Positions 52,906-63,919 of a stretch of 64,000 nucleotides of DNA are shown in pieces. Location of the stretch: assembly GCF_003130205.1 (NCBI RefSeq), contig NZ_NRDF01000007.1, positions 53,374 to 117,373 on the forward strand. The letters run 5' to 3'. Under the pieces are notes generated by a model. That model saw only the letters and a list, made by a program, of their open reading frames with translations. It searched no databases and was not told the origin of the DNA. The stretch's first letter is position 1. Each line of letters begins with the position of its first letter. Origin of the DNA: Aggregatibacter actinomycetemcomitans. Lineage in GTDB: Bacteria; Pseudomonadota; Gammaproteobacteria; Enterobacterales; Pasteurellaceae. A program made the position numbers and the translations under genes.

Positions 52906-53529
52906 ATGAACAAAACACAACATATCGACACCGTCGTTTTTGACTTGGGTGGCGTGCTGGTGGATTGGAACCCACGCCATTTATACCGCAAGATTTTCAG
53001 CGACGACGCGGAGATGGAACGCTTTTTAGCGGAGGTGTGCAACAGTGAGTGGAATGAGCGGCAAGATGCCGGACGATCCTGGGTGGAAGGCGTTGCCGAA
53101 GCGGTCAAACAACATCCGCATTATGAAGCGGAAATCCGCGCCTATCACGAACGCTGGACGGAAACCCTAAACGGCGCCATTGACGACACCGTCGCCCTGC
53201 TGGAATCCCTCAAACGCAACGGCATCCGCCTGCTGGCACTGACCAACTGGTCCAACGAAACCTTCCATTTCGCCGAAGAACGCTTCCCTTTCTTAACCGA
53301 ATTCGAGGGCATTCTGGTCTCCGGCTACGAACGCCTGGCAAAACCCAACCCACGTATTTTCAATCTGTTAATCGAACGCTACCACCTAAACCCTCAACGC
53401 ACCGCCTTCATCGATGACAGCCTGCGTAATGTGGAAGGCGCCCGCAACGTCGGCTTACACGCCTTACAATTCACCCATGCCCAAAAGCTAAAACAGGATT
53501 TAATCGCCTTGGGCATGAAATTTGATTAG
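52906..53529 (+). CDS. HAD-family phosphatase (YihX-like)
   Basis: This 207-aa haloacid dehalogenase-like hydrolase resembles E. coli YihX, an alpha-glucose-1-phosphatase. The nucleophile motif is VVFDLGGVLVDW, motif II is LLALTNWSNETF, and motifs III/IV are RLAKPNPRIF and AFIDDSLRNVEGA. The second Asp of the usual DxD is replaced by Gly in this subfamily (DLGGVL), which is normal. Substrate is not certain. Confidence 0.85.
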   Translation: MNKTQHIDTVVFDLGGVLVDWNPRHLYRKIFSDDAEMERFLAEVCNSEWNERQDAGRSWVEGVAEAVKQHPHYEAEIRAYHERWTETLNGAIDDTVALLESLKRNGIRLLALTNWSNETFHFAEERFPFLTEFEGILVSGYERLAKPNPRIFNLLIERYHLNPQRTAFIDDSLRNVEGARNVGLHALQFTHAQKLKQDLIALGMKFD

Positions 53530-53583
53530 AAAAATGACCGCACTTTTTCGCACTACACTGTTGATGGTGCGCATGTGTTTGAA

Positions 53584-53631
53584 TCACAGTTGGTCGAAAT
53601 ATTGTATTACATTGATATTTTAAAATTATCC
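53584..53631. repeat. Second copy of the MITE end
   Basis: ATCACAGTTGGTCGAAATAT... through ATTGATATTTTAAA matches about 40 of 48 bases of the inner-reading right end of the element at 47735-48047. No second end was found nearby, so it is a solo end or a decayed copy. Confidence 0.55.
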
Positions 53632-53991
53632 TACCCACCTGAGCTTACAGGAGAAGGTACACGAAGGATAGAAAGGAGGTAGTACGTCCCCTAGTCATTT
53701 TATTTTACCACTACCCTTTATCTTCCGAAGCTCCATATTCCCATAATCATACTACTCTATTCTGCCCGTATAAATGTGGCTCAATAAGTGCGCAGGAACG
53801 AACCGTTTCATTACCATTCGCGGGCAATATGTTAATCAACAATTACGCCGATTTTTCCGTGATGGATAACAGGTTACCTTATGAGGTGGTTTATATGTTG
53901 AATTAGCCCTTGGCGGAGATTTGTTTAGGCAGAACCGGTAAAGATTGGGATAGTGCGTCCACCTTATTAACAAATCACGGATTATGTATTG
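53632..53991. other. Decayed intergenic stretch
   Basis: There is no clear gene. One frame (53763-53906) gives protein-like LPFAGNMLINNYADFSVMDN then a TAG, and continues past it; I cannot assign it. An imperfect inverted repeat runs between about 53650-53680 and 53711-53734. Confidence 0.3.
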
Positions 53992-54432
53992 ATGAAAAAG
54001 CCACAGGTTCTGCCGCATACGAATTGGGCTGCCAAATCCCTTTGGTCGTTTGAGCCCGTCTCGTTGTGCGTGTTGGTGCTTTCTTTAATCGTTATCGGCT
54101 TCGACGAAGGCTTGCTGTTGCTTTCCGATTTGGGTTCTGCGCCTTGGACGGTATTATCCCAAGGCGTTGCGCTACGATGGTAATTCAGCGTTAGCCGGGT
54201 ATCGTGCATTATCAGCCTGATCGTGATGCCGGCGTGGTTTCCGCTCAAACTCAGGCCGGGGCTCGCCACGGTAATGAACATTTTCGTTATCGCCCTTGTC
54301 CTCGGCTTAACCACTTATTTACCGGAAAACCCACCGCACTTTATGTGCGTTTTGCCTACGCCGTCATCGGCATTTTGCTGTTCGGCATCGGCATTCGCCC
54401 TCGGTATCGGCCGGGTAGTGCAATACACGCTC
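53992..54432 (+). pseudogene. YczE/YitT-like membrane protein remnant
   Basis: From ATG 53992 the frame gives one membrane segment and LLLSDLGSAPWTVLSQGVAL, the signature of YczE/YitT-type membrane proteins. A TAA at 54181 interrupts it; the same frame then continues with VMPAWFPLKLRPGLATVMN and a further membrane segment. After PENP the homologous reading moves to another frame (YVRFAYAVIGILLFGIGI) and back (ALGIGR). A stop, two frameshifts and a missing C-terminus make it a pseudogene. Confidence 0.6.
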
Positions 54433-55482
54433 TTATTTATCAGCCGCGTGCCATACTTTAGTGATAAACCGAATCATCTCCGCTAACTTTTCCTCAATTG
54501 AGATTTTGCTTAAATCCGTCTGACTGGCTTTGTCATTAGGCGGGCAAAATGCCAGATGTTTCGCCTCATCATTAATCGGTTGCCAACGTAACGGTGTGGC
54601 GGAACGTCGGCTCGGGTAAAATCCGATGGTCGGCACGTTTAACGCCCCGCTCAAATGAAGCGGTCCGGTAGAACCGGCGATGAACAAATCGGCGCACGCC
54701 AAGGATTGCGCGAAATCCACCAGCCCGTTATTTTTATCGTAAACCACCACACCGGCACCTTGGCGGGCATCTTGCACCAGCCCCGCCAATTCATGGGCTT
54801 TTTCGCTTTCATTGGGCCCGGCGGTGAGAATCACATCAGCGTCAAGCGCTGCCAGCAAGCCCCGAATCAACGCCGCATATTGCGCCAAAGATAAGTTATT
54901 GGCGGAACCGCCCGAACCGCTGTGCACGAAAATCCATTTCTTCGACGAATCAATCTTTAACCGATGGCACAAAGATTCACGCTGAAAATCCACCGCACTT
55001 TTCGGGAAGCTGAGATACGGCGGACGCGGTTCGACAACGCTAATGTTGTGATCCTGTAAAAACCGACGGGCTAAATCCAGATTATAGGCAAACTCCGGCT
55101 TGGCAGATTGAGAACGGCGCTGCACCAAGCGATGATTATAAAAAAACTGTACCCATTTGGTTGCCGGCGCCAAGCGATAAGGAATACGACATTTCCACGC
55201 CAGTTTGGCATTGTGCGTATTGGAAAAGAAACTGATCATGGCGTCAAACCGTTGCGTTTTAATGTCATTTACGAGACGTTGAAACGCCGCTTTATCGCCT
55301 TTCGGCACGTCAATGATGACCTCATCTAAATAAGGGCAGGCACGGGCGATTTCCGCCGTATAAGGCGGCACAAGTGCGGTCAGTTTTAGTGACGGATCCG
55401 ATGCTTTCAACATGGCAAACGCCGGCCACGCCAACATAAAATCACCCAGTTTATCGTTACGAATAACCAATATTTTTTTCAT
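54433..55482 (-). CDS. Family 9 glycosyltransferase (heptosyltransferase-like)
   Basis: This 349-aa protein belongs to the GT9 heptosyltransferase family, which adds heptose to the LPS inner core. It begins KKILVIRNDKLGDFMLAWPA, has FVHSGSGGSANNLSLAQYAAL, and the donor-site motif DLFIAGSTGPLHLSGALNVPTIGFYPS. The exact step is unknown; the family includes WaaC, WaaF, WaaQ and OpsX types. It stands alone beside decayed sequence. Confidence 0.85.
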   Translation of the reverse strand: MKKILVIRNDKLGDFMLAWPAFAMLKASDPSLKLTALVPPYTAEIARACPYLDEVIIDVPKGDKAAFQRLVNDIKTQRFDAMISFFSNTHNAKLAWKCRIPYRLAPATKWVQFFYNHRLVQRRSQSAKPEFAYNLDLARRFLQDHNISVVEPRPPYLSFPKSAVDFQRESLCHRLKIDSSKKWIFVHSGSGGSANNLSLAQYAALIRGLLAALDADVILTAGPNESEKAHELAGLVQDARQGAGVVVYDKNNGLVDFAQSLACADLFIAGSTGPLHLSGALNVPTIGFYPSRRSATPLRWQPINDEAKHLAFCPPNDKASQTDLSKISIEEKLAEMIRFITKVWHAADK

Positions 55483-55572
55483 CGTTTATTGTTCCTATCC
55501 AAATTCCGACTTAAAGCACCCGGAAAAAAATTTTGCTTATTCTAGCCCGACCATCGTCCATTAAAAAGCGAC

Positions 55573-55618
55573 AAATAAAAAATCAGCGCCCTAATTCGTT
55601 CGTTAAGACGCTGATTTT
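55573..55618 (-). terminator. Terminator after aspA
   Basis: AAAATCAGCG (55579-55588) and CGCTGATTTT (55609-55618) form a stem followed on the minus strand by TTATTTGT, about 50 bases after the aspA stop. Confidence 0.75.
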
Positions 55619-55664
55619 GACTAAATAAACAAGTTAACCTTTGACACTTTATTGGTCGCTTTGT

Positions 55665-57083
55665 TCACTTATTTAATTTCGCTTTGTAAGTCGGGTTCAT
55701 CAAGTTTTCCACAGACAGAATGTCATCCAATTCTTCTTTGGTTAACAAGCCTTTTTCCAATACCACTTCACGTACGCCTTTGCCGGTTTGGGCGCAGATT
55801 TTACCTACCAAGTCGCCGTTGTGGTGACCGATGAACGGATTCAAATAGGTAACGATACCGATGGAATTGAACACATAATTTTCGCAAATTTCTTTATTCA
55901 CGGTGATGCCGTCGATACATTTATCGCGCAAGTTCACGCAGGCGTTGGTTAAGATGTCGATAGATTCGAACATGGCTTGACCGATTACCGGTTCCATTAC
56001 GTTTAGTTGCAATTGACCGGCCTCCGCGGCGAAGGTCACGGTGGTGTCATTACCAATCACCTTGAAGCACACTTGGTTCACTACTTCCGGCACAACCGGG
56101 TTGACTTTCGCCGGCATGATGGAAGAACCCGCTTGCAATTCAGGCAGGTTGATTTCTTTCAAGCCCGCACGCGGACCGGAAGACAATAAACGCAAGTCGT
56201 TACATACTTTGGAGAGTTTCACTGCAGTACGTTTTAACGCGCCGTGTACCATCACATAAGCGCCGCAGTCGGAGGTAGCTTCAATCAGGTTTTCGGCAGC
56301 CACGCAAGGCAAACCGCTGACTTCCGACAAATGTTTCACCACCAATGGCACATAGCCTTTCGGCGTGTTCAAACCGGTACCGATGGCGGTCGCACCTAAG
56401 TTCACTTCAAGCAATAATTCCGCGGTGCGTTTTAAGTTACGCACTTCTTCATCCAGCAACACGGAGAAGGCTTTGAATTCTTGTCCCACTGTCATCGGTA
56501 CCGCATCTTGCAATTGGGTGCGTCCCATTTTTAACACTTTGGCGAATTCTTTTGATTTATTCTCAAAGCTTTGTTGTAAATACAACACTTTGCTGACCAA
56601 TTTCATAATGCTGTTATACACCGCAATACGGAAACCGGTCGGGTAAGCATCGTTGGTGGATTGGCTGGCATTCACATGATCCATCGGATCCAAATAATTA
56701 TATTCGCCTTTTTTGTGTCCTAAAATTTCCAATGCCAGATTCGCAATCACTTCGTTGGTATTCATGTTAACGGAGGTCCCCGCCCCGCCTTGATAAATAT
56801 CGGACGGGAATTGATCCAAACATTTGCCGTTGACCAACACTTCATCACAGGCTTTCACAATAGCATCGGCAATTTTTTTCGGAATCGTGCCTAATTCGCC
56901 GTTGGTGAGCGCGGTGGCTTTTTTCACCATCACCATGCCGCGTACGAATTCCGGCACGTCAGAAATGGTGGTGTTGGAAATGTTGAAATTTTCTATTGCT
57001 CTTAATGTATGAATCCCCCAATACGCGTCCGCAGGAACGTCGCGTTCGCCTAATAAATCCACTTCTTTTCTGAATTGTGTCAT
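55665..57083 (-). CDS. aspA: Aspartate ammonia-lyase
   Basis: Aspartase converts aspartate to fumarate and ammonia, feeding anaerobic fumarate respiration. The 472-aa protein has the fumarase/aspartase signature [22 protein letters not shown]-type loop ([15 protein letters not shown]) and [16 protein letters not shown]-like site lies upstream. Confidence 0.96.
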   Translation of the reverse strand: MTQFRKEVDLLGERDVPADAYWGIHTLRAIENFNISNTTISDVPEFVRGMVMVKKATALTNGELGTIPKKIADAIVKACDEVLVNGKCLDQFPSDIYQGGAGTSVNMNTNEVIANLALEILGHKKGEYNYLDPMDHVNASQSTNDAYPTGFRIAVYNSIMKLVSKVLYLQQSFENKSKEFAKVLKMGRTQLQDAVPMTVGQEFKAFSVLLDEEVRNLKRTAELLLEVNLGATAIGTGLNTPKGYVPLVVKHLSEVSGLPCVAAENLIEATSDCGAYVMVHGALKRTAVKLSKVCNDLRLLSSGPRAGLKEINLPELQAGSSIMPAKVNPVVPEVVNQVCFKVIGNDTTVTFAAEAGQLQLNVMEPVIGQAMFESIDILTNACVNLRDKCIDGITVNKEICENYVFNSIGIVTYLNPFIGHHNGDLVGKICAQTGKGVREVVLEKGLLTKEELDDILSVENLMNPTYKAKLNK

Positions 57084-57130
57084 TGTTAGCTCTCCTCATT
57101 TACCTTATTACGAGTTGTTTTATTGAGGGC

Positions 57131-57172
57131 ATTATAGAAACTTCAAAGAAAATTAAATTGATCTAAGTCACA
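57131..57172 (-). promoter_or_regulatory. aspA promoter with CRP/FNR-like site
   Basis: On the minus strand a perfect TATAAT is at 57136-57131. The site TTGATCTAAGTCACA on the plus strand (57158-57172) combines a perfect FNR half-site TTGAT with a perfect CRP half-site TCACA. Its centre lies about 41 bases upstream of the predicted start of transcription, the class II activator position. aspA of E. coli responds to both CRP and FNR. Confidence 0.55.
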
Positions 57173-57313
57173 GATTTTTATACGCATTTAGGATTTATTT
57201 TTATTTTTCACATTAGTTTTTTTAACCTGAATGCGAGATTTACAGCACCGGCATATTGCACTGCAAAATAAACAGGGTAATATTCATAGCCGATTTATTA
57301 TTAAGGAGCATTC

Positions 57314-57796
57314 ATGCCTTTTATCGCCTTTCTTTTCGCCGTTTTCCTGTTTATTTATACCGAACTTAGCCTGCTGGTTTGGATGGGTAGCCATTTCGGT
57401 ATTTTTATGTTGATTCTCTTGCTGATTGGCTCATCGTTGTTGGGTATGTTGGTTATTCGCGCCCGCAGTTGGTACGCCTTAACACGTGCCGGACAACAAC
57501 TCAAACAGGGCGAATTGCCGACCGACACGATTTTCAGCTCCGCCCGTTGGCTTATCGCCGGCGTGCTTTTCGTGATTCCGGGCTTTGTCACCGATATACT
57601 TGCCTGCATTCTGCTCAGTCCGCTCGGTAGCCAAATCGCGAAAATGCTGTTGGACAGCCGCTTCATGTTCTTCCGTCAAAACACCTTTAAAAACAACCGC
57701 ACTTTTTATTCATCACGCCACCATAGGGCGGAAGATGGCGAGATTTTTGAGGCAGAATTTGAAAAGGAAGTGGATGAACATAAACGGCTAAAATAA
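57314..57796 (+). CDS. fxsA: FxsA membrane protein
   Basis: FxsA is an inner-membrane protein whose overproduction in E. coli relieves F-mediated exclusion of phage T7. The 160-aa protein has three hydrophobic segments (2-18, 22-45, 75-100), with FVIPGFVTDILACILLSPLG typical of the family. The C-terminal tail is cytoplasmic and acidic, and part of it is encoded by an uptake signal (FKNNRTFY). groES follows. Confidence 0.9.
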   Translation: MPFIAFLFAVFLFIYTELSLLVWMGSHFGIFMLILLLIGSSLLGMLVIRARSWYALTRAGQQLKQGELPTDTIFSSARWLIAGVLFVIPGFVTDILACILLSPLGSQIAKMLLDSRFMFFRQNTFKNNRTFYSSRHHRAEDGEIFEAEFEKEVDEHKRLK

Positions 57797-57809
57797 TTTT
57801 ATCCTCCCC

Positions 57810-57838
57810 CTTGAAAGCAGAAAAATAACTCCCATATA
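57810..57838 (+). promoter_or_regulatory. Sigma-32 heat-shock promoter of groESL
   Basis: CTTGAAA (57810-57816), a 14-base spacer and CCCATATA (57831-57838) closely match the sigma-32 consensus CTTGAAA / CCCCATNT, 44 bases before groES. Confidence 0.85.
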
Positions 57839-57881
57839 CAAAGGGCTTTTTTATTAACTTAAGAAATAGAGGAAATTTCAA

Positions 57882-58172
57882 ATGAATATTCGTCCATTAC
57901 ACGACAAAGTCATTCTAAAACGTGAAGATGTGGAAACCAAATCCGCCGGTGGCATCGTTTTAACCGGTTCCGCCGCCACCAAATCCACCCGCGCCAAAGT
58001 ATTGGCAGTAGGTCCGGGACGCTTGCTGGAAAATGGTAGCATACACCCGATGCACGTTAAAGTTGGTGACACCGTGATCTTCAGCGACGGTTATGGCGTG
58101 AAAGCGGAGAAAATCGACGGTGAGGAAGTGCTCATCATCTCTGAAAGTGATATTTTGGCGATCGTTGAGTAA
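57882..58172 (+). CDS. groES: Co-chaperonin GroES
   Basis: GroES caps the GroEL cavity. The 96-aa protein begins [35 protein letters not shown], with the mobile loop at [18 protein letters not shown], and ends ESDILAIVE. Confidence 0.98.
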   Translation: MNIRPLHDKVILKREDVETKSAGGIVLTGSAATKSTRAKVLAVGPGRLLENGSIHPMHVKVGDTVIFSDGYGVKAEKIDGEEVLIISESDILAIVE

Positions 58173-58212
58173 CTAAAACGCTCGAAAAAACGACCGCACT
58201 TTTTGCAATCGC

Positions 58213-59936
<1,724 letters not shown>

Positions 59937-59956
59937 TTCCTCCCTGTTCAGAAAGG

Positions 59957-59989
59957 CAAAAGCCCTTGAGTCAAATCAAGGGCTTTTTT
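59957..59989 (+). terminator. Terminator after groEL
   Basis: AAAAGCCCTTGA-gtcaaa-TCAAGGGCTTTT (12 bp) with further T lies 22 bases after the groEL stop. Confidence 0.92.
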
Positions 59990-60025
59990 CTAGGGACGAA
60001 AAACGTTTTAAAAAATAACCGCACT

Positions 60026-60883
60026 TTATCCTAAATTTTCATGTTTTTTATAAGCGGAGAGCGTATTTTCCATCAACATTGCGACCGTCATCGGACCAAC
60101 ACCGCCCGGCACCGGCGTAATATACGCTGCACATTCCGCTGCTACGTCAAATTCCACATCGCCCACCAGTTTGCCGTCAATGCGATTAATCCCCACGTCA
60201 ACCACAACAGCGCCTTCTTTAATCCATTCCCCTTTAATAAACCTCGGTTTGCCAACGGCAACTACAATAATATCCGCTTGACGCACATGATGTGCCAAAT
60301 CTTCGGTAAAACGATGGGTAACCGTGACAGTACAACCTGCAAGTAACAACTCTAATGCCATCGGACGACCGACGATATTGGACGCGCCCACAATTACCGC
60401 ATGTTTGCCATGAAACGCAATACCGGTGGTTTCCAACAGTTTCATCACACCATAAGGCGTACAGGCGCGTAACGTTGGAATGCGCTGACACAAACGTCCG
60501 ACATTATAAGGGTGGAAGCCGTCCACATCTTTTTCGGACGATATTTTTTCAATGACTTTAGTGCTATCAATATGTTTTGGCAACGGTAGCTGCACCAGAA
60601 TACCGTCAACATCCTTATCCTGATTGAGCTGTTCAATGATTCCTAACAATTCCTGTTCCGGCGTATTTTCCGGTAAATCGTAGGATTTGGAAATAATTCC
60701 CACTTCGGCACAGCTTCTGCGCTTACTACCTACATAAACCTGTGAAGCGGGATCGGCACCGACCAAAATCACTGCAAGCCCGGGAGAACGTTTACCCCGT
60801 TCCACATAATGTGCAATTTGGCGGGCAATATGGGTTTTAATTTGGCTTGATAATTCGGTGCCGGAAATAATTTGAGCAGTCAT
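60026..60883 (-). CDS. folD: Methylenetetrahydrofolate dehydrogenase/cyclohydrolase
   Basis: FolD interconverts 5,10-methylene- and 10-formyl-tetrahydrofolate, the one-carbon donor used by Fmt. The 285-aa protein has [14 protein letters not shown] with the catalytic Lys, [12 protein letters not shown], the NADP-binding [18 protein letters not shown] and the C-terminal [15 protein letters not shown]. Confidence 0.97.
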   Translation of the reverse strand: MTAQIISGTELSSQIKTHIARQIAHYVERGKRSPGLAVILVGADPASQVYVGSKRRSCAEVGIISKSYDLPENTPEQELLGIIEQLNQDKDVDGILVQLPLPKHIDSTKVIEKISSEKDVDGFHPYNVGRLCQRIPTLRACTPYGVMKLLETTGIAFHGKHAVIVGASNIVGRPMALELLLAGCTVTVTHRFTEDLAHHVRQADIIVVAVGKPRFIKGEWIKEGAVVVDVGINRIDGKLVGDVEFDVAAECAAYITPVPGGVGPMTVAMLMENTLSAYKKHENLG

Positions 60884-60994
60884 TATATTCTCCAGTGAAT
60901 AAACGGAAATATTTACTATTTTGGCAGAAAACTATGGCAGATGTAAGGCATTGCCATAAATTTAAACGATTAATAATAAAACAGTAAAAACTTA

Positions 60995-61022
60995 TTGACT
61001 GAAAATGAAAGAAAACTATAAT
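60995..61022 (+). promoter_or_regulatory. Promoter of tRNA-Pro/tRNA-Arg
   Basis: TTGACT (60995-61000), a 16-base spacer and TATAAT (61017-61022) lie 13 bases before tRNA-Pro. Confidence 0.85.
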
Positions 61023-61035
61023 GCTACACATCTTT

Positions 61036-61112
61036 CGGCGAGTAGCGCAGCTTGGTAGCGCAACTGGTTTGGGACCAGTGGGTCGTAGGTTCAAATCCTA
61101 TCTCGCCGACCA
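61036..61112 (+). tRNA. tRNA-Pro (TGG)
   Basis: This 77-base tRNA has acceptor stem CGGCGAG / CTCGCCG, anticodon loop TTTGGGA with TGG anticodon, T-loop TTCAAATC and an encoded CCA. Confidence 0.97.
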
Positions 61113-61145
61113 CCTTTCTCTATTATTCATTATTCCATTTACTAC

Positions 61146-61222
<77 letters not shown>

Positions 61223-61244
61223 TTTAGTGATAATAATTACCTAA

Positions 61245-61440
61245 GACTGAATGAAGCCGTTTGGGATTATAAAAATCTTCAATATATTTCCGCAATCCAA
61301 AGCACTGCCTCTGCTCGGGTGGCATGGTTTTCACGATAAATATTTTCCGTCTCTAAACTGTGAAAAAACGTTCCATTCCTACATTATCCGTACATTTCCC
61401 CGTCCGGATTTAATCTTGTTTAATACCAGAATCCACCAGA
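61245..61440 (-). pseudogene. IS3-family transposase C-terminal remnant
   Basis: Read on the minus strand across several stops and frameshifts, this stretch gives GMERFFHSLETENIY-like, RAEAVLWIAE and EDFYNPKRLHS, the end of an IS3-type DDE transposase with its last catalytic Glu. It differs from the IS3 remnant at 61980, so it is a separate insertion. Confidence 0.5.
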
Positions 61441-61735
61441 CACTTTCTAAATGACCAACGGCTATACTGTTCGCTCCTGTACGAACGAAACAGTAAACTC
61501 TGTTTTCCGGAAACAGGTGGATAATTCCGCTTGAATGCCTTGATACGCTCCAATTCGATTTAGCTTTCTTACAACTAAAGAGGGTTGAGCGATGCATTTC
61601 AAAACAGCGTCCGATTTTTTTGACGTTATGCCTTGCTGCTTTATTCTTCAGCGTTACAATGCCAGCGTACTGACTAATTCATTTTGCTGTCCTGGGACTG
61701 CTATTCCACATATAAAAAGGTGCCGCACTAGATAA
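61441..61735. other. Unassigned sequence among IS remnants
   Basis: I see no gene in these 295 bases. The surroundings suggest decayed mobile-element DNA. Confidence 0.4.
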
Positions 61736-61843
61736 CTAACCTAAACTCTCTTTAATTAATTGTTTTAAAATAGAAACTTGAGATTTTGTTTCGCTGTGAT
61801 TAAAACACCATTCACATTCCTTTAAGTAAAGCAGTATTATGCG
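61736..61843 (-). pseudogene. IS1595/IS1016-like transposase C-terminal fragment
   Basis: The minus-strand frame ending at TAG 61736 reads LLYLKECEWCFNH then SQVSILKQLIKESLG. The L-K-E-C-E-W-x-F-N pattern is typical of the C-terminus of ISXO2/IS1016-type transposases. The rest of the gene is absent or too decayed to follow. Confidence 0.45.
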
Positions 61844-61956
61844 GCAGTTGTACAAAGTCCGAAAATTGACTAAAAACCGTATTTCAAATTCAATACTTTT
61901 CCGAGTTTACTTTGTGAAAGGTATTTATTTTTCCTGAAATTCTACCGACAATGATC

Positions 61957-61977
61957 TGTACCCAAAAAGTTAGACTC
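61957..61977. repeat. Probable IS3-family terminal inverted repeat
   Basis: TGTACCCAAAAAGTTAGACTC starts with the TG typical of IS3/IS150 ends and lies just outside the transposase 3' end. The opposite end may be around 62828-62847 (GGGTACTGACCCC on the minus strand), but that match is weak. Confidence 0.5.
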
Positions 61978-61979
61978 AT

Positions 61980-62784
61980 TTAATTCAAGGACTGAGTTCT
62001 GTATTCCACAGAGCTTAGCCCTTTTAGTTTTACCTGAATCCGCTCATAATTATAATAATGAATATATTCATAAATGGTTTTCTCAAGCTGCTCAAAAGTT
62101 TCAAACCGCTTCCCGTAATAACATTCTATTTTTAATCGTGCGAAAAAACTCTCCATCACACTATTATCGAGACAATTCCCTTTTCTCGACATACTTTTCC
62201 TAATCCCATTTTTTCTCAATAAGGTTTGATAATCTTGCATTTGGTACTGCCAGCCTTGGTCTGAATAAAGAATTGGGTTGTGCCATCTAACTTTAAAATC
62301 GCCTGTTTCATCATTCGGGTGATTTATTCAAAATTCAGGCTTGGTGCTAAGTCATACTCAATAATCTCACCGTTAAACAAGTCTCTAATTGGTAATAAAT
62401 AAAGTTTTCCTTCATCACACTTAAATTCACTGACATCCGTCACCCATTTTTCATTTAGCGCTGTTGCAATAAAATCACGTTGTAAAAGATTTTCAGCTAA
62501 GCGACCTACATCACCTTGATACGAACGATATTTTTGTTGTTTACATTTCCCTTCAACCCCAACTTTTGCATGATAGATTGCACTCGCTTATGATTGATTT
62601 TCATTGTAGCTCTTAATTTCAACTTCACGCGGAGATAACTATAGTTTCCGTTATTTTCGCAATAAATATCAGCAATTTCTTGCACAATCCTGGTATTTTT
62701 ATCTGCTTTAGGTTTTAAGTAATAAAAGAAAAAGCTTCGTGCTAGCCCGAGTAAATCAAGTAACAGTTCACGGGGAAAAAGCAT
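61980..62784 (-). pseudogene. Broken IS3-family (IS150 group) transposase orfB
   Basis: An N-terminal HTH_21-like part (62784-62506: IADIYCENNGNYSYLRVKLKL) and the C-terminal catalytic part (62240-61980: SMSRKGNCLDNSVMESFFARLK, with the final Glu of DDE) belong to one orfB. Between them, reading needs frame changes: WVTDVSEFKCDEGKLYL carries the first Asp, and LYSDQGWQYQ the second just before 62240. No orfA is present. The element is inactive by itself. Confidence 0.75.
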
Positions 62785-62816
62785 CCGTAAGGCTTTTACG
62801 ATTTACCGTTTAAAGG

Positions 62817-63230
62817 TTATCTGGGTACGTTAAAGGGGTCAGTACCCTTATTGGAGCAAATGCCGATCGGTTGTCGCCTTGGTCCGCGTTGCCCTTTCGC
62901 ACAAAAAATAAGACAGCCATACTTCGGTGCATCCAGCACCGCTTGTGGCAAAATCAAACCGTACGCCACAACCACCATGACATCCGCCTGAAGTGCGGCC
63001 AATTCTGCCTGCGTTTCCGCTCTGCGTAAGGATTTCGGTTGATAGACGGGAATTTGATGTTGCTCGGCTAACTGTTTCACCGGGCCGGCTTGCAATTTCT
63101 TTCCCCGACCGGCGGGTTTGTCCGGTTGAGTATAAACCGCAATCACGTTATGGGAAGAATTGAGTAAGACTTGTAAATGCTGTGCAGCGAAGTTCGGCGT
63201 ACCGGCAAAGATAATATCGAGTGGTTTCAT
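62817..63230 (-). pseudogene. fmt: Methionyl-tRNA formyltransferase, truncated
   Basis: Fmt formylates initiator Met-tRNA. From ATG 63230 the sequence follows Fmt ([44 protein letters not shown]) for about 107 codons up to PKYGCL (62910). There the expected N-V-H-G-S-L-L-P-R catalytic segment is replaced by unrelated [16 protein letters not shown] and a stop at 62817. About two thirds of the usual 315 aa, including the catalytic Asn-His-Asp, is missing, next to an IS3 remnant. Another copy would have to exist elsewhere. Confidence 0.8.
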
Positions 63231-63248
63231 AATGTTCGGCGTCATAGA

Positions 63249-63284
63249 TAAATAAAAGTGCGGTGAAAAATTACCGCACTTTTT
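63249..63284 (-). terminator. Uptake-signal-pair hairpin between def and fmt
   Basis: AAAGTGCGGT (63255-63264) and ACCGCACTTT (63273-63282) form a 10-bp stem, followed on the minus strand by TATTTAT, just after def. Confidence 0.65.
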
Positions 63285-63296
63285 AGAAGTTCACAA

Positions 63297-63809
63297 TTAT
63301 TTTTGCTTTTCCATCTGTTTTTTCATTTTAATCAGCTTTTCTCTAATCCGCTGACGTTTCAATGGAGAGAGATAATCCACAAAAAGAATACCGTTTAAAT
63401 GATCGATTTCATGCTGAATACAAATTGCCAACAAGCCATCTGCCTTTAAGGTGAATTCTTTGCCATGACGATCCAGCGCTTTTACAGTCACTTTCTCTTT
63501 ACGTGGCACTAACGCACGAAATCCGGGAATAGACAAACAGCCCTCTTCAATTCCGGTTTCACCTTCCGATTCCAAAATTTCAGGGTTAATCAACACTAAC
63601 TGGTTTTGTTTGTCACCCTCAATATCAATAGTGATAATGCGCTGTAAAATATCCACCTGAGGCGCCGCCAGACCGATACCTCCTTCCTGATACATGGTAT
63701 CAAACATATTATCAATAATTTTACGCGTGTTGTCATTGACTTCCACGACCGGATCGCAAACCACTTTAAGGTGCTCTTCCGGGTAAATAAGTACGTTTAA
63801 AGCTGTCAT
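63297..63809 (-). CDS. def: Peptide deformylase
   Basis: Def removes the N-formyl group from new proteins using Fe2+. The 170-aa protein shows all three motifs: [16 protein letters not shown] (metal Cys) and QHEIDHLNG (metal His pair and catalytic Glu). It normally forms an operon with fmt, which here is truncated. Confidence 0.97.
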   Translation of the reverse strand: MTALNVLIYPEEHLKVVCDPVVEVNDNTRKIIDNMFDTMYQEGGIGLAAPQVDILQRIITIDIEGDKQNQLVLINPEILESEGETGIEEGCLSIPGFRALVPRKEKVTVKALDRHGKEFTLKADGLLAICIQHEIDHLNGILFVDYLSPLKRQRIREKLIKMKKQMEKQK

Positions 63810-63875
63810 AATTTCTCTTTAGATTTGAAATAAGTGCGCTATTGTAGCCTTTTTTCAGTGGAATTTCTACGCTAC

Positions 63876-63912
63876 AAAAAACAAAAAGCCCCGATGCTCT
63901 CACATCAGGGCT
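63876..63912 (-). terminator. Terminator of the rRNA operon
   Basis: AGCCCCGATG (63887-63896) and CATCAGGGCT (63903-63912) form a 10-bp stem (one G-U) with a 6-base loop. On the minus strand it is followed by TTTTTGTTTTTTG, right after 5S rRNA. Confidence 0.9.
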
Positions 63913-63919
63913 CCCTATC

